Positions 19,664 through 28,552 of a DNA stretch of 64,000 bases are shown here, one piece after another. Origin of the DNA: Sphingomonas sp. Leaf230 (lineage in GTDB: Bacteria; Pseudomonadota; Alphaproteobacteria; Sphingomonadales; Sphingomonadaceae); the NCBI RefSeq assembly GCF_001421745.1, contig NZ_LMKW01000001.1:248001-312000 (forward strand). Reading direction: 5' to 3'. The notes beneath the pieces were generated by a model. It had not been told where the DNA came from, searched no databases, and saw only the letters and a list, made by a program, of their open reading frames with translations. Position 1 is the stretch's first letter. Every line of letters begins with the position of its first letter. The position numbers and the translations under genes were made by a program.

Positions 19664-19897
19664 ATGGACGCGCTCTCTCTATTCGGCCTAGCCGCGGTAT
19701 CCTTCACCCTGCTATGCTACGCCAAGGAAGCCGGTTCGCACTGGTGGACGCTGGGCTTCGCATTCGGGTGCGTCCTAGGCTCGATCTACGGCTTCCTCCA
19801 AGGCGCTTGGCCGTTCGGGGTGGTCGAGCTGATCTGGACAATCGTGTCGTTCTCCCGCTGGCTCAAGATGCGCCGCGCCGCGGAACCGCTCGCTTGA
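19664..19897 (+). CDS. Small membrane protein of unknown function
   Basis: A 77-residue protein that is mostly hydrophobic, with two to three membrane segments (LFGLAAVSFTLLCYA, TLGFAFGCVLGSIYGF, WPFGVVELIWTIVSF) and a basic C-terminal tail (SRWLKMRRAAEPLA) predicted to be cytoplasmic. I do not recognise a characterised family. The TTGACA of the candidate rpsM promoter lies over its stop codon. Confidence 0.6.
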   Translation: MDALSLFGLAAVSFTLLCYAKEAGSHWWTLGFAFGCVLGSIYGFLQGAWPFGVVELIWTIVSFSRWLKMRRAAEPLA

Positions 19898-19922
19898 CAC
19901 TGCGTTCGCCCGCGCCTAGTTG
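19894..19922 (+). promoter_or_regulatory. Candidate promoter for the rpsM operon
   Basis: A perfect -35 hexamer TTGACA (19894-19899) is followed after 17 bp by TAGTTG, a weak -10. It is the best sigma-70-like pair in the 154-bp gap before rpsM and points the right way. The -10 matches poorly, so the assignment is tentative. Confidence 0.3.
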
Positions 19923-20051
19923 AACTCTCCCCGACACGACGGTTCCGGCGGCGCTTGTTTGCGTTCGTCGCTATCGTGCGTTTCGGTTCATCGCTAAGAG
20001 ATGGGGTCTGTGCAGCCATGCCGGACCTCGTGGAGCAGGAGAACCAAGTTC

Positions 20052-20420
20052 ATGGCACGTATCGCGGGTGTTAATATCCCGACCAACAAGCGCGTGGTGA
20101 TCGCGCTGACCTATATTCACGGCATTGGTTCGACGAAGGCCAAGGAAATCGTCGCGAAGCTCGGCATCGCCGACACCGCACGCGTTCAGGACCTGACCGA
20201 CCAGGAAGTCCTGCACATCCGCGAGACGATCGACGCCGATCACACCGTCGAGGGCGATCTGCGCCGCCAGACTTCAATGAACATCAAGCGCCTGATGGAT
20301 CTCGCCTGCTATCGCGGCCTGCGTCATCGCAAGGGCCTCCCGGTCCGCGGCCAGCGCACGCATACCAATGCGCGCACCCGCAAGGGCAAGGCCAAGCCGA
20401 TCGCCGGCAAGAAGAAGTAA
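20052..20420 (+). CDS. rpsM: 30S ribosomal protein S13
   Basis: A 122-residue protein, the standard bacterial S13 length. The start [26 protein letters not shown] and the basic tail [19 protein letters not shown] are characteristic. S13 sits in the head of the 30S subunit and contacts the 50S and P-site tRNA. First gene of the S13-S11-RpoA-L17 cluster; adk and secY, which often precede it in alphaproteobacteria, are not adjacent here. Confidence 0.98.
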   Translation: MARIAGVNIPTNKRVVIALTYIHGIGSTKAKEIVAKLGIADTARVQDLTDQEVLHIRETIDADHTVEGDLRRQTSMNIKRLMDLACYRGLRHRKGLPVRGQRTHTNARTRKGKAKPIAGKKK

Positions 20421-20504
20421 TCCACTTTTTCAATGGATTACTCCGCCGGCGCTGGTCCCAACGGGCCGCCCGGCGTCACGCAGATACAGGTCAGGAAATA
20501 CACC

Positions 20505-20894
20505 ATGGCACGCGAACCTCAGCGCATTAAGCGGCGCGAGCGCAAGAACATCACCTCTGGCGTCGCTCACGTGAATGCCAGCTTCAACAACACCATGATC
20601 ACGATCACCGATGCCCAGGGCAATGCGATCTCGTGGTCGTCGGCCGGCGCAATGGGCTTCAAGGGCTCGCGCAAGTCGACCCCGTACGCGGCCCAGGTCG
20701 CAGCGGAAGACGCCGGCAAGAAGGCCGCCGAGCACGGCGTCCGCACGATCGAAGTCGAGGTCAAGGGCCCCGGCTCGGGTCGCGAATCGGCCCTGCGCGC
20801 GCTTCAGGCCGTCGGTTTCCAGATCACGTCGATCCGCGACGTGACCTCGATCCCGCACAACGGCGTGCGCCCTTCGAAGCGTCGTCGCGTCTGA
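20505..20894 (+). CDS. rpsK: 30S ribosomal protein S11
   Basis: A 129-residue S11. Conserved blocks [37 protein letters not shown] and [18 protein letters not shown] are intact. It is part of the 30S platform. The ATG at 20505 begins [16 protein letters not shown]; a longer frame from 20433 runs through the leader and is not used. It lies 84 bp after rpsM in the same operon. Confidence 0.98.
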   Translation: MAREPQRIKRRERKNITSGVAHVNASFNNTMITITDAQGNAISWSSAGAMGFKGSRKSTPYAAQVAAEDAGKKAAEHGVRTIEVEVKGPGSGRESALRALQAVGFQITSIRDVTSIPHNGVRPSKRRRV

Positions 20895-21009
20895 TTTCTC
20901 CGACGTTGTCCGCGCGCGGTCGTCCCTGATCAGGTCGAACGTGCGTCGCGGATGCATTTTAATGGCCGGCGGAAGTCCTTTCCGTCGGCCCCCAAATTAG
21001 GGGAAGCAT

Positions 21010-22080
21010 GTGTCTGTCAACGCAAAGAACTGGCAGGAACTCAAGAAGCCCAGCGGCCTGGAGAAAAAGGCCGGTGGCGACACCAAGCGCAAGGCGACCT
21101 TCATCGCCGAGCCGCTCGAGCGTGGCTTCGGCCTGACGCTCGGCAACGCGCTGCGTCGCGTGTTGCTGTCGTCGCTGCAGGGCGCGGCCGTCACCTCGAT
21201 CAAGATCGAGAACGTGCTGCATGAGTTCTCGTCTCTGGCCGGCGTCCGCGAGGACGTGACCGACATCGTCCTCAACGTGAAGCAGATTGCGATCCGCATG
21301 CAGGGCGAGGGGCCCAAGCGCCTCCAGCTCTCGGCAACGGGTCCGGGTGAAGTCAAGGCCGGCGACATCGCCGTTTCGGGCGACATCGAGATCATGAACA
21401 AGGATCTCGTGATCTGCCACCTCGATGAGGGTGCGACGCTCAACATGGAGCTGACCGCCGACATCGGTAAGGGTTACGTGCCCGCGACCGCAAACCGTCC
21501 GGCCGATGCGCCGATCGGTCTGATCCCGGTCGATGCGCTGTACTCGCCGGTACGTCAGGTTTCGTACAAGGTCGACCCGACCCGCGTCGGTCAGGACCTG
21601 GATTACGACAAACTGACGCTGACGATCGAAACCGATGGCACGATCACCCCGGAAGACGCAGTCGGCTATGCCGGTCGCATCCTCCAGGACCAGCTCGCGC
21701 TGTTCGTCCACTTCGACGATTCGTCGGTGACGCGTTCGTCGGCCCCGATCGGCCAGGCAGCACCTGCTGCCGGTGGTGCGGAGCCCGCAGGCGACACCCA
21801 GCAGATCAACCGCTACCTTCTCAAGAAGGTCGACGAGTTGGAGCTGTCGGTGCGTTCGGCGAACTGCCTCAAGAACGACAACATCATCTACATCGGTGAT
21901 CTGGTCGGCAAGACCGAAGCCGAGATGCTGCGTACGCCTAACTTCGGCCGCAAGTCCTTGAACGAAATCAAGGAAGTGCTGTCGTCGATGGGTCTTCGCC
22001 TAGGCATGGAAATCCCCGGCTGGCCACCTGAGAACATCGAAGAGATGGCCAAGAAGCTCGAGCAAGAGATAATGGGATAA
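21010..22080 (+). CDS. rpoA: RNA polymerase alpha subunit
   Basis: A 356-residue alpha subunit, a little longer than in enterobacteria (329). The N-terminal assembly domain has [22 protein letters not shown]; the C-terminal domain contains [17 protein letters not shown] and [15 protein letters not shown]. The interdomain linker is extended and Ala/Gly-rich ([14 protein letters not shown]). The start is a GTG at 21010 preceded by AGGGGAAG; an out-of-frame ATG overlaps it by one base. Two hairpins follow the stop before rplQ. Confidence 0.97.
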   Translation: MSVNAKNWQELKKPSGLEKKAGGDTKRKATFIAEPLERGFGLTLGNALRRVLLSSLQGAAVTSIKIENVLHEFSSLAGVREDVTDIVLNVKQIAIRMQGEGPKRLQLSATGPGEVKAGDIAVSGDIEIMNKDLVICHLDEGATLNMELTADIGKGYVPATANRPADAPIGLIPVDALYSPVRQVSYKVDPTRVGQDLDYDKLTLTIETDGTITPEDAVGYAGRILQDQLALFVHFDDSSVTRSSAPIGQAAPAAGGAEPAGDTQQINRYLLKKVDELELSVRSANCLKNDNIIYIGDLVGKTEAEMLRTPNFGRKSLNEIKEVLSSMGLRLGMEIPGWPPENIEEMAKKLEQEIMG

Positions 22081-22086
22081 GTGGTT

Positions 22087-22120
22087 CGGGGCCGAGTAAT
22101 ATCGGCCCCGACCTCTTGTT
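22087..22120 (+). terminator. Terminator-like hairpin between rpoA and rplQ
   Basis: A perfect 9-bp stem CGGGGCCGA / TCGGCCCCG with a 6-nt loop starts seven bases after the rpoA stop and is followed by ACCTCTTGTT, a modest T-rich tail. It resembles an intrinsic terminator or attenuator, unexpected inside an operon whose two genes are usually co-transcribed. Confidence 0.5.
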
Positions 22121-22121
22121 C

Positions 22122-22166
22122 ACCCGCGAAGGCGGGTGCCCAGACTGGATCCCCGCCTTCGCGGGG
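22122..22166. repeat. Palindromic repeat, family A (rpoA-rplQ gap)
   Basis: Two GC-rich hairpins, ACCCGCGAAGGCGGGT and CCCCGCCTTCGCGGGG, are separated by a conserved spacer CCCAGACTGGAT. The same unit occurs at 48613-48660 and, interrupted, at 53485-53575. All copies are intergenic. Confidence 0.7.
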
Positions 22167-22308
22167 AGACAATTGAGGGAAAGGCTGAGGGAGCGTCGTT
22201 GGCGTAACCTTAGTGTGACCTTTGGACTACGGCGATTGGCAGTGGCCGCAACACTGCCTGCTCCCGGGTACCTCATACGGCCCCTGAACGAACGAAAAGG
22301 TATTAAAC

Positions 22309-22731
22309 ATGCGCCATCGCGTAGGCGGCCGTAAGCTTCAGCGGACCTCGGCCCACCGTCTTGCTCTGTTCCGCAACATGAGCGCCGCGCTCATCAAGCA
22401 TGAGCAGATCACCACCACCGTCGCCAAGGCGAAGGAACTGCGTCCGTACGTCGAGAAGCTGATCACGCTCGCGAAGAAGGGTGGCCTGTCCAACCGTCGT
22501 CTCGCGTACGGCAAGCTGCTCGACGATGCGCAGCTGATCAAGTTGTTCGACACGCTCGCGACCCGGTATGCGGATCGCAACGGCGGTTACACCCGCGTCA
22601 TCAAGGCCGGTATCCGCATGTCGGACGCCTCGCCGATGGCCGTCATCGAGTTCGTCGACCGCGACGTCTCGGCGAAGGGCCAGGATTCGGGTCCGGTGAT
22701 GTCGGACGAGGATTACAACGAAGCGGCATAA
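22309..22731 (+). CDS. rplQ: 50S ribosomal protein L17
   Basis: A 140-residue L17 with the standard start [20 protein letters not shown] and the core [15 protein letters not shown]. The C-terminal tail ([18 protein letters not shown]) is acidic. L17 binds 23S rRNA near the exit tunnel. It normally follows rpoA in one transcript; here 228 bp with a hairpin and a repeat separate them. Confidence 0.97.
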   Translation: MRHRVGGRKLQRTSAHRLALFRNMSAALIKHEQITTTVAKAKELRPYVEKLITLAKKGGLSNRRLAYGKLLDDAQLIKLFDTLATRYADRNGGYTRVIKAGIRMSDASPMAVIEFVDRDVSAKGQDSGPVMSDEDYNEAA

Positions 22732-22757
22732 TCCCCGCCTCCTAGTATTCGAATTGC

Positions 22758-22797
22758 AGGCCGCGTTTCCCATCCGGGAGGCGCGGCCTCTTTCGTT
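22758..22797 (+). terminator. Intrinsic terminator after rplQ
   Basis: An 8-bp stem AGGCCGCG / CGCGGCCT (22758-22765 and 22782-22789) with a loop that can add a CCC/GGG inner pair is followed by CTTTCGTT. It stands 27 bp after the rplQ stop and 29 bp before guaA, as expected for the end of the ribosomal operon. Confidence 0.75.
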
Positions 22798-22825
22798 ACG
22801 GGTCCCATCCGGCTATGCGCCCGAC

Positions 22826-24382
22826 ATGGAGCACCCAGACAGCATTCTCATCGTCGATTTCGGCAGCCAGGTAACCCAGCTGATCGCCCGCCGCGTGCGC
22901 GAGGCTGGCGTCTATAGCGAGATCGCCCCCTTCCAGTCCGCCGAGGCCGCATTCGACCGGATGCAGCCCAAGGGCATCATCCTCTCCGGCGGCCCCGCCT
23001 CGGTCACCACCGAGAACTCGCCGCGCGTGCCGCAGCGCTTTTTCGAGGCGGGCATCCCGATCCTTGGCATCTGCTACGGCCAGCAGGTCATGTCCGCACA
23101 GCTCGGCGGCAACGTGATCGTCTCGGGCGATGGCGGCGAGTTTGGCAGCGCGTTCATCGAGGTCAAGTCCAACTGCGCGCTGTTCGACGGCCTCTGGGCG
23201 GAGGGCGAGCGCCATCAGGTCTGGATGAGCCACGGCGACAAGGTCGACGCGATCCCGCCGGGCTTTACCCCCGTCGCCACCTCGACCGGCGCGCCCTACG
23301 CGATCGTCGCCGACGAGGCGCGGCGCTTCTACGGCGTGCAATTCCACCCGGAGGTCGTCCACACGCCCGATGGCGGCAAGCTGATCGCCAACTTCGCGCG
23401 CCACGTCTGCGGGCTGAGCGGCGACTGGACGATGGCCGAGTTCCGCGAGACCAAGATCGCGGAGATTCGCGCGCAGGTCGGCAAGGGCCGCGTCATCTGC
23501 GGCCTGTCCGGTGGCGTCGACTCGGCGGTCGCAGCCGTGCTGATCCACGAGGCGATCGGCGAGCAGCTCACCTGCGTCTATGTCGATCACGGCCTGATGC
23601 GTGCGGGCGAGAGCGAGCAGGTCGTCAGCCTATTCCGCGGCGCCTACAACATCCCGCTGATCCACGTGAACGTCGAGGAGTTGTTCCTCAGCGGCCTCGC
23701 CGGGATCACTGACCCCGAACTGAAGCGCAAGTTCATCGGCAAGACCTTCATCGATGTGTTCGACATCGAGGCCAAGAAGCTCGGCGGCGCGGAGTTCCTC
23801 GCGCAGGGCACGCTGTACCCAGACGTGATCGAGAGCGTCAGCTTCACCGGTGGCCCCTCGGTGACGATCAAGAGCCACCACAATGTCGGCGGCCTTCCCG
23901 AGCGCATGAACATGAAGCTCGTCGAGCCGTTGCGCGAGCTGTTCAAGGACGAGGTCCGCGTGCTCGGGCGCGAACTCGGGTTGCCCGAAATCTTCGTCGG
24001 CCGTCACCCGTTCCCCGGACCCGGCCTCGCGATCCGCATCCCCGGCGAAGTGACCAAGGAACGCTGCGACATCCTGCGCAAGGCGGATGCGATCTACCTC
24101 GAGGAGATCCGCGCGGCGGGGCTCTACGACACGATCTGGCAGGCGTTTGCGGTGCTGCTTCCGGTCCGCAGCGTCGGTGTGATGGGCGATGGCCGCACCT
24201 ACGATAACGTGCTGGCCCTGCGGGCGGTTACCTCGACCGACGGCATGACCGCGCAGGCGTTCCAGTTCCCCGGCGACTTCCTGCCGCGCGTCGCGACCCG
24301 CATCATCAACGAGGTCAAGGGCATCAACCGGGTGACCTACGACTACACCTCGAAGCCGCCCGGCACGATCGAGTGGGAATAA
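22826..24382 (+). CDS. guaA: GMP synthase (glutamine-hydrolysing)
   Basis: A 518-residue bifunctional enzyme that converts XMP to GMP with ATP and glutamine. The class I glutamine amidotransferase domain (about residues 1-195) has the nucleophile in GICYGQQ and the HPE of [10 protein letters not shown]. The ATP pyrophosphatase P-loop is [13 protein letters not shown]. The C-terminal dimerisation domain ends with the conserved [14 protein letters not shown]. The ATG at 22826 is chosen because the frame upstream lies over the terminator. Confidence 0.97.
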   Translation: MEHPDSILIVDFGSQVTQLIARRVREAGVYSEIAPFQSAEAAFDRMQPKGIILSGGPASVTTENSPRVPQRFFEAGIPILGICYGQQVMSAQLGGNVIVSGDGGEFGSAFIEVKSNCALFDGLWAEGERHQVWMSHGDKVDAIPPGFTPVATSTGAPYAIVADEARRFYGVQFHPEVVHTPDGGKLIANFARHVCGLSGDWTMAEFRETKIAEIRAQVGKGRVICGLSGGVDSAVAAVLIHEAIGEQLTCVYVDHGLMRAGESEQVVSLFRGAYNIPLIHVNVEELFLSGLAGITDPELKRKFIGKTFIDVFDIEAKKLGGAEFLAQGTLYPDVIESVSFTGGPSVTIKSHHNVGGLPERMNMKLVEPLRELFKDEVRVLGRELGLPEIFVGRHPFPGPGLAIRIPGEVTKERCDILRKADAIYLEEIRAAGLYDTIWQAFAVLLPVRSVGVMGDGRTYDNVLALRAVTSTDGMTAQAFQFPGDFLPRVATRIINEVKGINRVTYDYTSKPPGTIEWE

Positions 24383-24400
24383 GCTAGACACGCACCACGC

Positions 24401-24529
24401 GATCCTCCCCCGCAAGTGGGAGGTGTCTGGCTCTTGCCAGACGGAGGGGGAGGACACGATGCAGACGTTACCGCTTACCGCCCCCTCCGTCAGGCTACGC
24501 CTGCCACCTCCCCCTGGCGGGGGAGGATC
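24401..24529. repeat. Palindromic repeat, family B (upstream of the B3 lactamase)
   Basis: A 129-bp element bounded by GATCCTCCCCC and GGGGGAGGATC, so its outer ends are inverted copies. Inside lie the arms GCAAGTGGGAGG, GCCAGACGGAGGGGGAGGA and CCCCCTCCGTC. Close relatives stand at 43430-43553 and 57789-57913. Its right end reaches to 14 bp before the GTG of the lactamase gene, and the GGGGGAGG could serve as a distant ribosome-binding site. Confidence 0.75.
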
Positions 24530-24542
24530 GTTCGGCTCCCAC

Positions 24543-25388
24543 GTGAGATTTTTGGTCGGCACACTGGCAACTACCGCCAGCGCACCGCTGCTCCTCGGCG
24601 CCGCGGACCCTCCAGCCTGGACACGGCCGCAGGCGCCGTTCCCGATCGCCGGCCCGATCACCTATGTCGGCAGTGAAGGCATCGCTGCCTACCTCATCAA
24701 GACCAGCGCCGGCGCGATCCTGATCGACGGCACGCTCGCTGAGAATGCGGGCATGATCGAACGCAACATCGCCGCGGCCGGAGTCCGGCCCCGCGACGTA
24801 AAGCTCATCCTCGTCACGCACGCCCACTTCGATCACGCCGCAGGTGTCGCCGCGCTCAAGCGCGCAACCGGCGCTCGCGTAGTCGCCGGCGCTCGCGACG
24901 TCCGCGCGCTCGAAACCGGCACACCGCCCGGCGAGACCAGCTACGGCGTCATCCGCTTCCCGCCCGTCCAAGTCGACCGCGGCGTACGCGACGGCGACAA
25001 GGTCACGCTCGGCAACGTGACGCTGACCGCACGCGCCACGCCCGGCCACACGCCCGGCTGCACGACCTGGACGATGCGCATCCCCGCCAAGCCGCGCCCG
25101 CTAGACGTCGTCTTCCCGAGCAGCGTCAGCGTCGCCGGCAACCGCCTAATCGGCAACCGTGCCTATCCCGGCATCGTCGCCGACTACCGCCGCAGCATCG
25201 CGATGCTCGGCACGTTGCACGCCGATATCGTCCTGCCGTCGCACCCCGAACTCGCCGACGTGATCGCCAAGGGCAAACGCCGCCAAGCCGGCGACACGAC
25301 CGCGTTCGTCGACCCCACGCTGCTCCCGAAGATCGTTGCGAAGGCCAAGATCGCGTTCGACGCCGATCTCGCCAAGCAGGCACGCTAG
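24543..25388 (+). CDS. Subclass B3 metallo-beta-lactamase family hydrolase
   Basis: A 281-residue secreted zinc hydrolase. Counting from the GTG at 24543, zinc ligands are H93, H95, D97, H98 in THAHFDHAAG, H169 in GHTPGCTTWTM and H234 in LPSHPEL. The order and the GITYVG-like N-terminus (PITYVGSEGIAAYLIKTSAG) fit subclass B3. The GTG start gives a signal peptide (MRFLVGTLATTASAPLLLGAA) and a normal B3 length; a longer frame from 24423 would translate the repeat and is rejected. DUF969 and DUF979 genes follow within 5 bp, so the substrate may not be an antibiotic. Confidence 0.85.
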   Translation: MRFLVGTLATTASAPLLLGAADPPAWTRPQAPFPIAGPITYVGSEGIAAYLIKTSAGAILIDGTLAENAGMIERNIAAAGVRPRDVKLILVTHAHFDHAAGVAALKRATGARVVAGARDVRALETGTPPGETSYGVIRFPPVQVDRGVRDGDKVTLGNVTLTARATPGHTPGCTTWTMRIPAKPRPLDVVFPSSVSVAGNRLIGNRAYPGIVADYRRSIAMLGTLHADIVLPSHPELADVIAKGKRRQAGDTTAFVDPTLLPKIVAKAKIAFDADLAKQAR

Positions 25389-25393
25389 ACGGC

Positions 25394-26047
25394 ATGCTGG
25401 TCCTTTGCGGCATCGCGGTGATCGTCGCGGGCTTCCTGCTCCGGTTCAATCCGCTGCTCGTCGTAGCGGTCTCCGCACTCGTTACCGGCCTCGCCGCCGG
25501 GATAGCACCCCTCGTGATCCTCGCCGCGTTCGGGAAGGCATTTAACGAGAACCGCTACGTCACCGTGATCTACATCGTGCTCCCGGTGATCGGGATGCTC
25601 GAACGCCACGGTCTCCAGGAACGCGCGAGACTAGCCATCGGCAAGCTCAAGGGGGCGACCGTGGGGCGTTTCCTTACCGGCTATCTCCTGTTCCGCCAGC
25701 TCACCGCAGCGCTCGGCCTTACCTCGATCGCCGGCCCGGCGCAAAGCGTCCGCCCGCTGGTCGCGCCGATGGCCGAAGCCGCCGCCGAAGCGCAGGGTAT
25801 CGCGCCCGGCGGTGACCGCATCCCGGCGATGGCGGCCGCGACAGACAATATCGGGCTCTTCTTCGGCGAGGACATCTTCATAGCGATCGGCTCGATCCTG
25901 CTGATGAAGGGCGTGCTCGAAGGCTACGGCATCGTTATCCAGCCGCTCCACCTCTCGATGTGGGCGATCCCGACCGCGATCGCTGCGTTCCTCATCCACG
26001 GCTTCCGCCTCTGGCTGCTCGATCGCAGACGGGCGCGCGTGCGATGA
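25394..26047 (+). CDS. DUF969 family permease subunit
   Basis: A 217-residue membrane protein with about five to six helices. The DUF969 pattern is seen in VLPVIGMLERHGLQERAR, FRQLTAALGLTSIAGPAQSVRPLVAPMAEAAAE and the C-terminal amphipathic tail. DUF969 and DUF979 proteins occur as adjacent pairs; to my knowledge the pair has been proposed as a 5-oxoproline (pyroglutamate) transporter from gene clustering. It starts 5 bp after the lactamase stop and overlaps the DUF979 gene by ATGA, so the three form one operon. Confidence 0.82.
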   Translation: MLVLCGIAVIVAGFLLRFNPLLVVAVSALVTGLAAGIAPLVILAAFGKAFNENRYVTVIYIVLPVIGMLERHGLQERARLAIGKLKGATVGRFLTGYLLFRQLTAALGLTSIAGPAQSVRPLVAPMAEAAAEAQGIAPGGDRIPAMAAATDNIGLFFGEDIFIAIGSILLMKGVLEGYGIVIQPLHLSMWAIPTAIAAFLIHGFRLWLLDRRRARVR

Positions 26048-26985
26048 TCGGCACCGGCTTCATCTACGGCATCGCCGGCCTGATGTTCGCGGCATTCGCG
26101 ATCCTGAGCGCGACCGATCGCGCCAACCCGAAGCGCTTCGGCAATGCGGCCTTCTACGCGGTGCTGGCGATCAGCTTCCTGCTGGGTGGAAAGCTCGGTG
26201 ATGTCGGCAACGGCGTGCTTGTCCTGGCGCTCGTCGCGATCGCCGGCTCGGGCGCGATGGGGAGGGGCGGGCGTGCTACGACTACACTCGACGAGCGCCG
26301 TGCCGAAGCCGCACGGCTCGGCAACCGGATATTCCTCCCCGCCCTGATCATTCCGGCCGCAGCACTCGGCGGCACGGTCCTGTTCCGCGCCGTCCCCAGC
26401 CTAGTCGACCCCAAGCAAGCAACACTCGTCGCGCTGACCTGCGGCGTCCTGATCGCGCTGGTCGCCATGCACCTGTGGTTCCGCCCCCGCATCGCCACGC
26501 CGCTTGCGGAGGGTGTCAGGTTGATGGACGCGATCGGCTGGGCCGCCGTGCTCCCCCAGATGCTGGCGAGCCTCGGCGCGGTGTTCGCGCTCGCCGGCGT
26601 CGGCGACGTAGTCGGCGGTCTGGCCGGTCACGCGATCCCGGAGGGGAGCCTCATCGGTGCAGTGCTCGCCTACACGCTGGGCATGGCGCTGTTCACGATG
26701 ATCATGGGCAACGCGTTCGCGGCGTTCCCGGTGATGGCCGCAGCGATCGGCATCCCGCTGCTTGTCCGCCACTATGGCGGCGACCCGGCGGTGGTCGCGG
26801 CGATCGGCATGCTTAGCGGGTTCTGCGGCACGCTGATGACGCCGATGGCGGCGAACTTCAATCTCGTCCCCGCCGCGTTGCTCGATCTCAAGGACAAGAA
26901 CGCGGTCATCCACGCGCAGATACCGACCGCACTCCCGCTGCTCGCGGTCAATATCGGGCTGCTTTACTGGCTGGGCTTCCGCTGA
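26044..26985 (+). CDS. DUF979 family permease subunit
   Basis: A 313-residue protein with about nine hydrophobic helices, the larger partner of DUF969. Recognisable stretches are LSATDRANPKRFGNAAFYAVLA, FLLGGKLGDVGNGVLV, MGNAFAAFPVMAAAIGIPLL and GFCGTLMTPMAANFNLVPAALL. The start ATG overlaps the DUF969 stop. Its last 22 bp overlap the convergent cupin gene. Confidence 0.82.
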   Translation: MIGTGFIYGIAGLMFAAFAILSATDRANPKRFGNAAFYAVLAISFLLGGKLGDVGNGVLVLALVAIAGSGAMGRGGRATTTLDERRAEAARLGNRIFLPALIIPAAALGGTVLFRAVPSLVDPKQATLVALTCGVLIALVAMHLWFRPRIATPLAEGVRLMDAIGWAAVLPQMLASLGAVFALAGVGDVVGGLAGHAIPEGSLIGAVLAYTLGMALFTMIMGNAFAAFPVMAAAIGIPLLVRHYGGDPAVVAAIGMLSGFCGTLMTPMAANFNLVPAALLDLKDKNAVIHAQIPTALPLLAVNIGLLYWLGFR

Positions 26986-27455
26986 CCTGACGTCCGGATC
27001 TTCGTCCCGAGCATGACCAGCTTGCCATCGATGCCGAACCAGTGCGGCGTCCCCGCCGGGATCAGGAACACGTCGCCGACCGCAAGCTTCCGCGTCGTGC
27101 CACCCTCGATCCGATCACCTTCGACCAGCCCCGGAAAGCGCAGCTTCGGCGCGATCAGCGTACCGCCCGAGACGAGCGTCCCCGATCCCGCCATCACGGT
27201 CGCGTATTCGGCCTCGTCCGGATGCACCGCAGGCTTGCCCGGCGCCTTCCAATATTCGAGCGCCGCGCTCGTCCCGTTCGCCTGTACCAGCGGCGCCATG
27301 GCGAACCCCTGGCCTGGTTTCATCGTCTTCTCCAACGCAACGATCCGCGCGCGAACGTCGGCAGATGCAGCGAAGCTCGTCGGATCGCTGGCGGTCTGCG
27401 CGGGCAACGCAGAGGCTGCGGCGAGCGCCACCGCAGCGGCAAGCAACGGCCGCAT
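26964..27455 (-). CDS. Exported cupin-domain protein
   Basis: A 163-residue protein with a signal peptide (MRPLLAAAVALAAASALPAQ) and a single cupin barrel: HPDEAEYATVMAGSGTLVSGG (motif 1) and VGDVFLIPAGTPHWFGIDG (motif 2). Such proteins often bind a metal and may act as isomerases, dioxygenases or binding proteins. It is the last gene of an operon with the Gfo/Idh oxidoreductase and an esterase, overlapping the former by ATGA, which suggests a role in sugar-derivative metabolism. The 3' end overlaps DUF979. Confidence 0.75.
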   Translation of the reverse strand: MRPLLAAAVALAAASALPAQTASDPTSFAASADVRARIVALEKTMKPGQGFAMAPLVQANGTSAALEYWKAPGKPAVHPDEAEYATVMAGSGTLVSGGTLIAPKLRFPGLVEGDRIEGGTTRKLAVGDVFLIPAGTPHWFGIDGKLVMLGTKIRTSGQRKPSQ

Positions 27456-28552
27456 CACAGCTTCACCGTCCGGCCTTCGCGGACGGACCGATAGATCGCC
27501 TCGACGATCCGCATGTCGCGCAGGCCTTCTTCGCCCGAGACGATCGGTTCGCGCCCATCGAAAATGCATTCGGCCAGATGATCGAGTTGTCCCGCGAACT
27601 GGGTCTTGCCGGGGCCGGGCGGGGGGCTGGTGATCGCGGTCTCGCGACCATCGCGGCCGGTCCACATCTTGTTGCCGTCATAGCGCGTCGCCGGTTCCAG
27701 CTCGATGCGCCCCTTGTCGCCCATCAGCAGGATATGGTTTTGATTGGCGCTGTACATCGACTGGCACCCCGCGATCGCGCCCGACGGGAACTCGAGCGTC
27801 CATTCGATCATGTCCTCGACCTCGCGAAAACGCGGATCGCGACGGTCAGTGGATTCGCGCGCGGTAACCGCGATCGGCTCCTCGCCGGTCATGTAGCGCG
27901 CGGCCTGCAGGCTGTAGATGCCCATGTCCATCAACGAACCGCCGCCCGACAATGCGCGCTTGAGCCGCCATTTGTTCGGGTCGCCCTGGACGAAGCCATG
28001 CTCCGAACGGACGTAGCGGATCTTGCCCGCCGCACCGGACTTGGCGAGTCGCATCGCCTCCAGGTTGAACGGTTCGAAATGGCAGCGATAGCCGATCATC
28101 AGCTTTTTGCCCGCGGTCTTGCACGCGCGGATCATCTGCTCGCATTCGGCGACCGATACAGCCATCGGCTTCTCGCACATCACGTGCTTGCCGGCCTTCG
28201 CTGCGCGAATGGTGTATTCGGCATGCATCGAATTGGGCAGGCAGACATAGACGATGTCGACGTCGGGATTGTCGCGGATGCGGTCGAAATCGGCATAGGT
28301 ATAGATCGACCGCTCGGGCACGCCGTACTTCGTCGCGGTCGCGAGCGCCTTGGTCCGATCGCCGCTGACCAGCGCTGTGACGCGCGAATGCTCGCAATTG
28401 ACGAATTGCGGCATGATCGTCTGCAACCCGTAATAGCCGAGCCCGACGATCGCATAGCCGAGCTTCCGGTCGGGGGCCGCACGCGCCACGCCGCTCGATG
28501 TGGCGGCCAGCGTTGCCGCGGCGACCAGGAGATCACGCCTGCCGAATTCCAT
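27455..28552 (-). CDS. Tat-exported Gfo/Idh/MocA family oxidoreductase
   Basis: A 365-residue NAD(P)-dependent oxidoreductase with a Tat-type signal (MEFGRRDLLVAAATLAATSSGVARA). The Rossmann motif YAIVGLGYYG (around residue 35), the substrate-site EKP in HVMCEKPMAV and the GGGSLMDMGIYSLQAARYMTG segment match the glucose-fructose oxidoreductase branch, which is also periplasmic and holds its cofactor tightly. Probable substrates are sugars. It overlaps both operon neighbours by ATGA. With a lactonase and gluconokinase nearby, oxidation of glucose to gluconate is a reasonable but unproven role. Confidence 0.85.
   Translation of the reverse strand: MEFGRRDLLVAAATLAATSSGVARAAPDRKLGYAIVGLGYYGLQTIMPQFVNCEHSRVTALVSGDRTKALATATKYGVPERSIYTYADFDRIRDNPDVDIVYVCLPNSMHAEYTIRAAKAGKHVMCEKPMAVSVAECEQMIRACKTAGKKLMIGYRCHFEPFNLEAMRLAKSGAAGKIRYVRSEHGFVQGDPNKWRLKRALSGGGSLMDMGIYSLQAARYMTGEEPIAVTARESTDRRDPRFREVEDMIEWTLEFPSGAIAGCQSMYSANQNHILLMGDKGRIELEPATRYDGNKMWTGRDGRETAITSPPPGPGKTQFAGQLDHLAECIFDGREPIVSGEEGLRDMRIVEAIYRSVREGRTVKL

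Noticed and set aside
24423..24542. A longer N-terminus for the B3 lactamase
   Set aside because: It would translate the palindromic repeat (Pro/Gly runs) and hide the signal peptide that starts at the GTG 24543.
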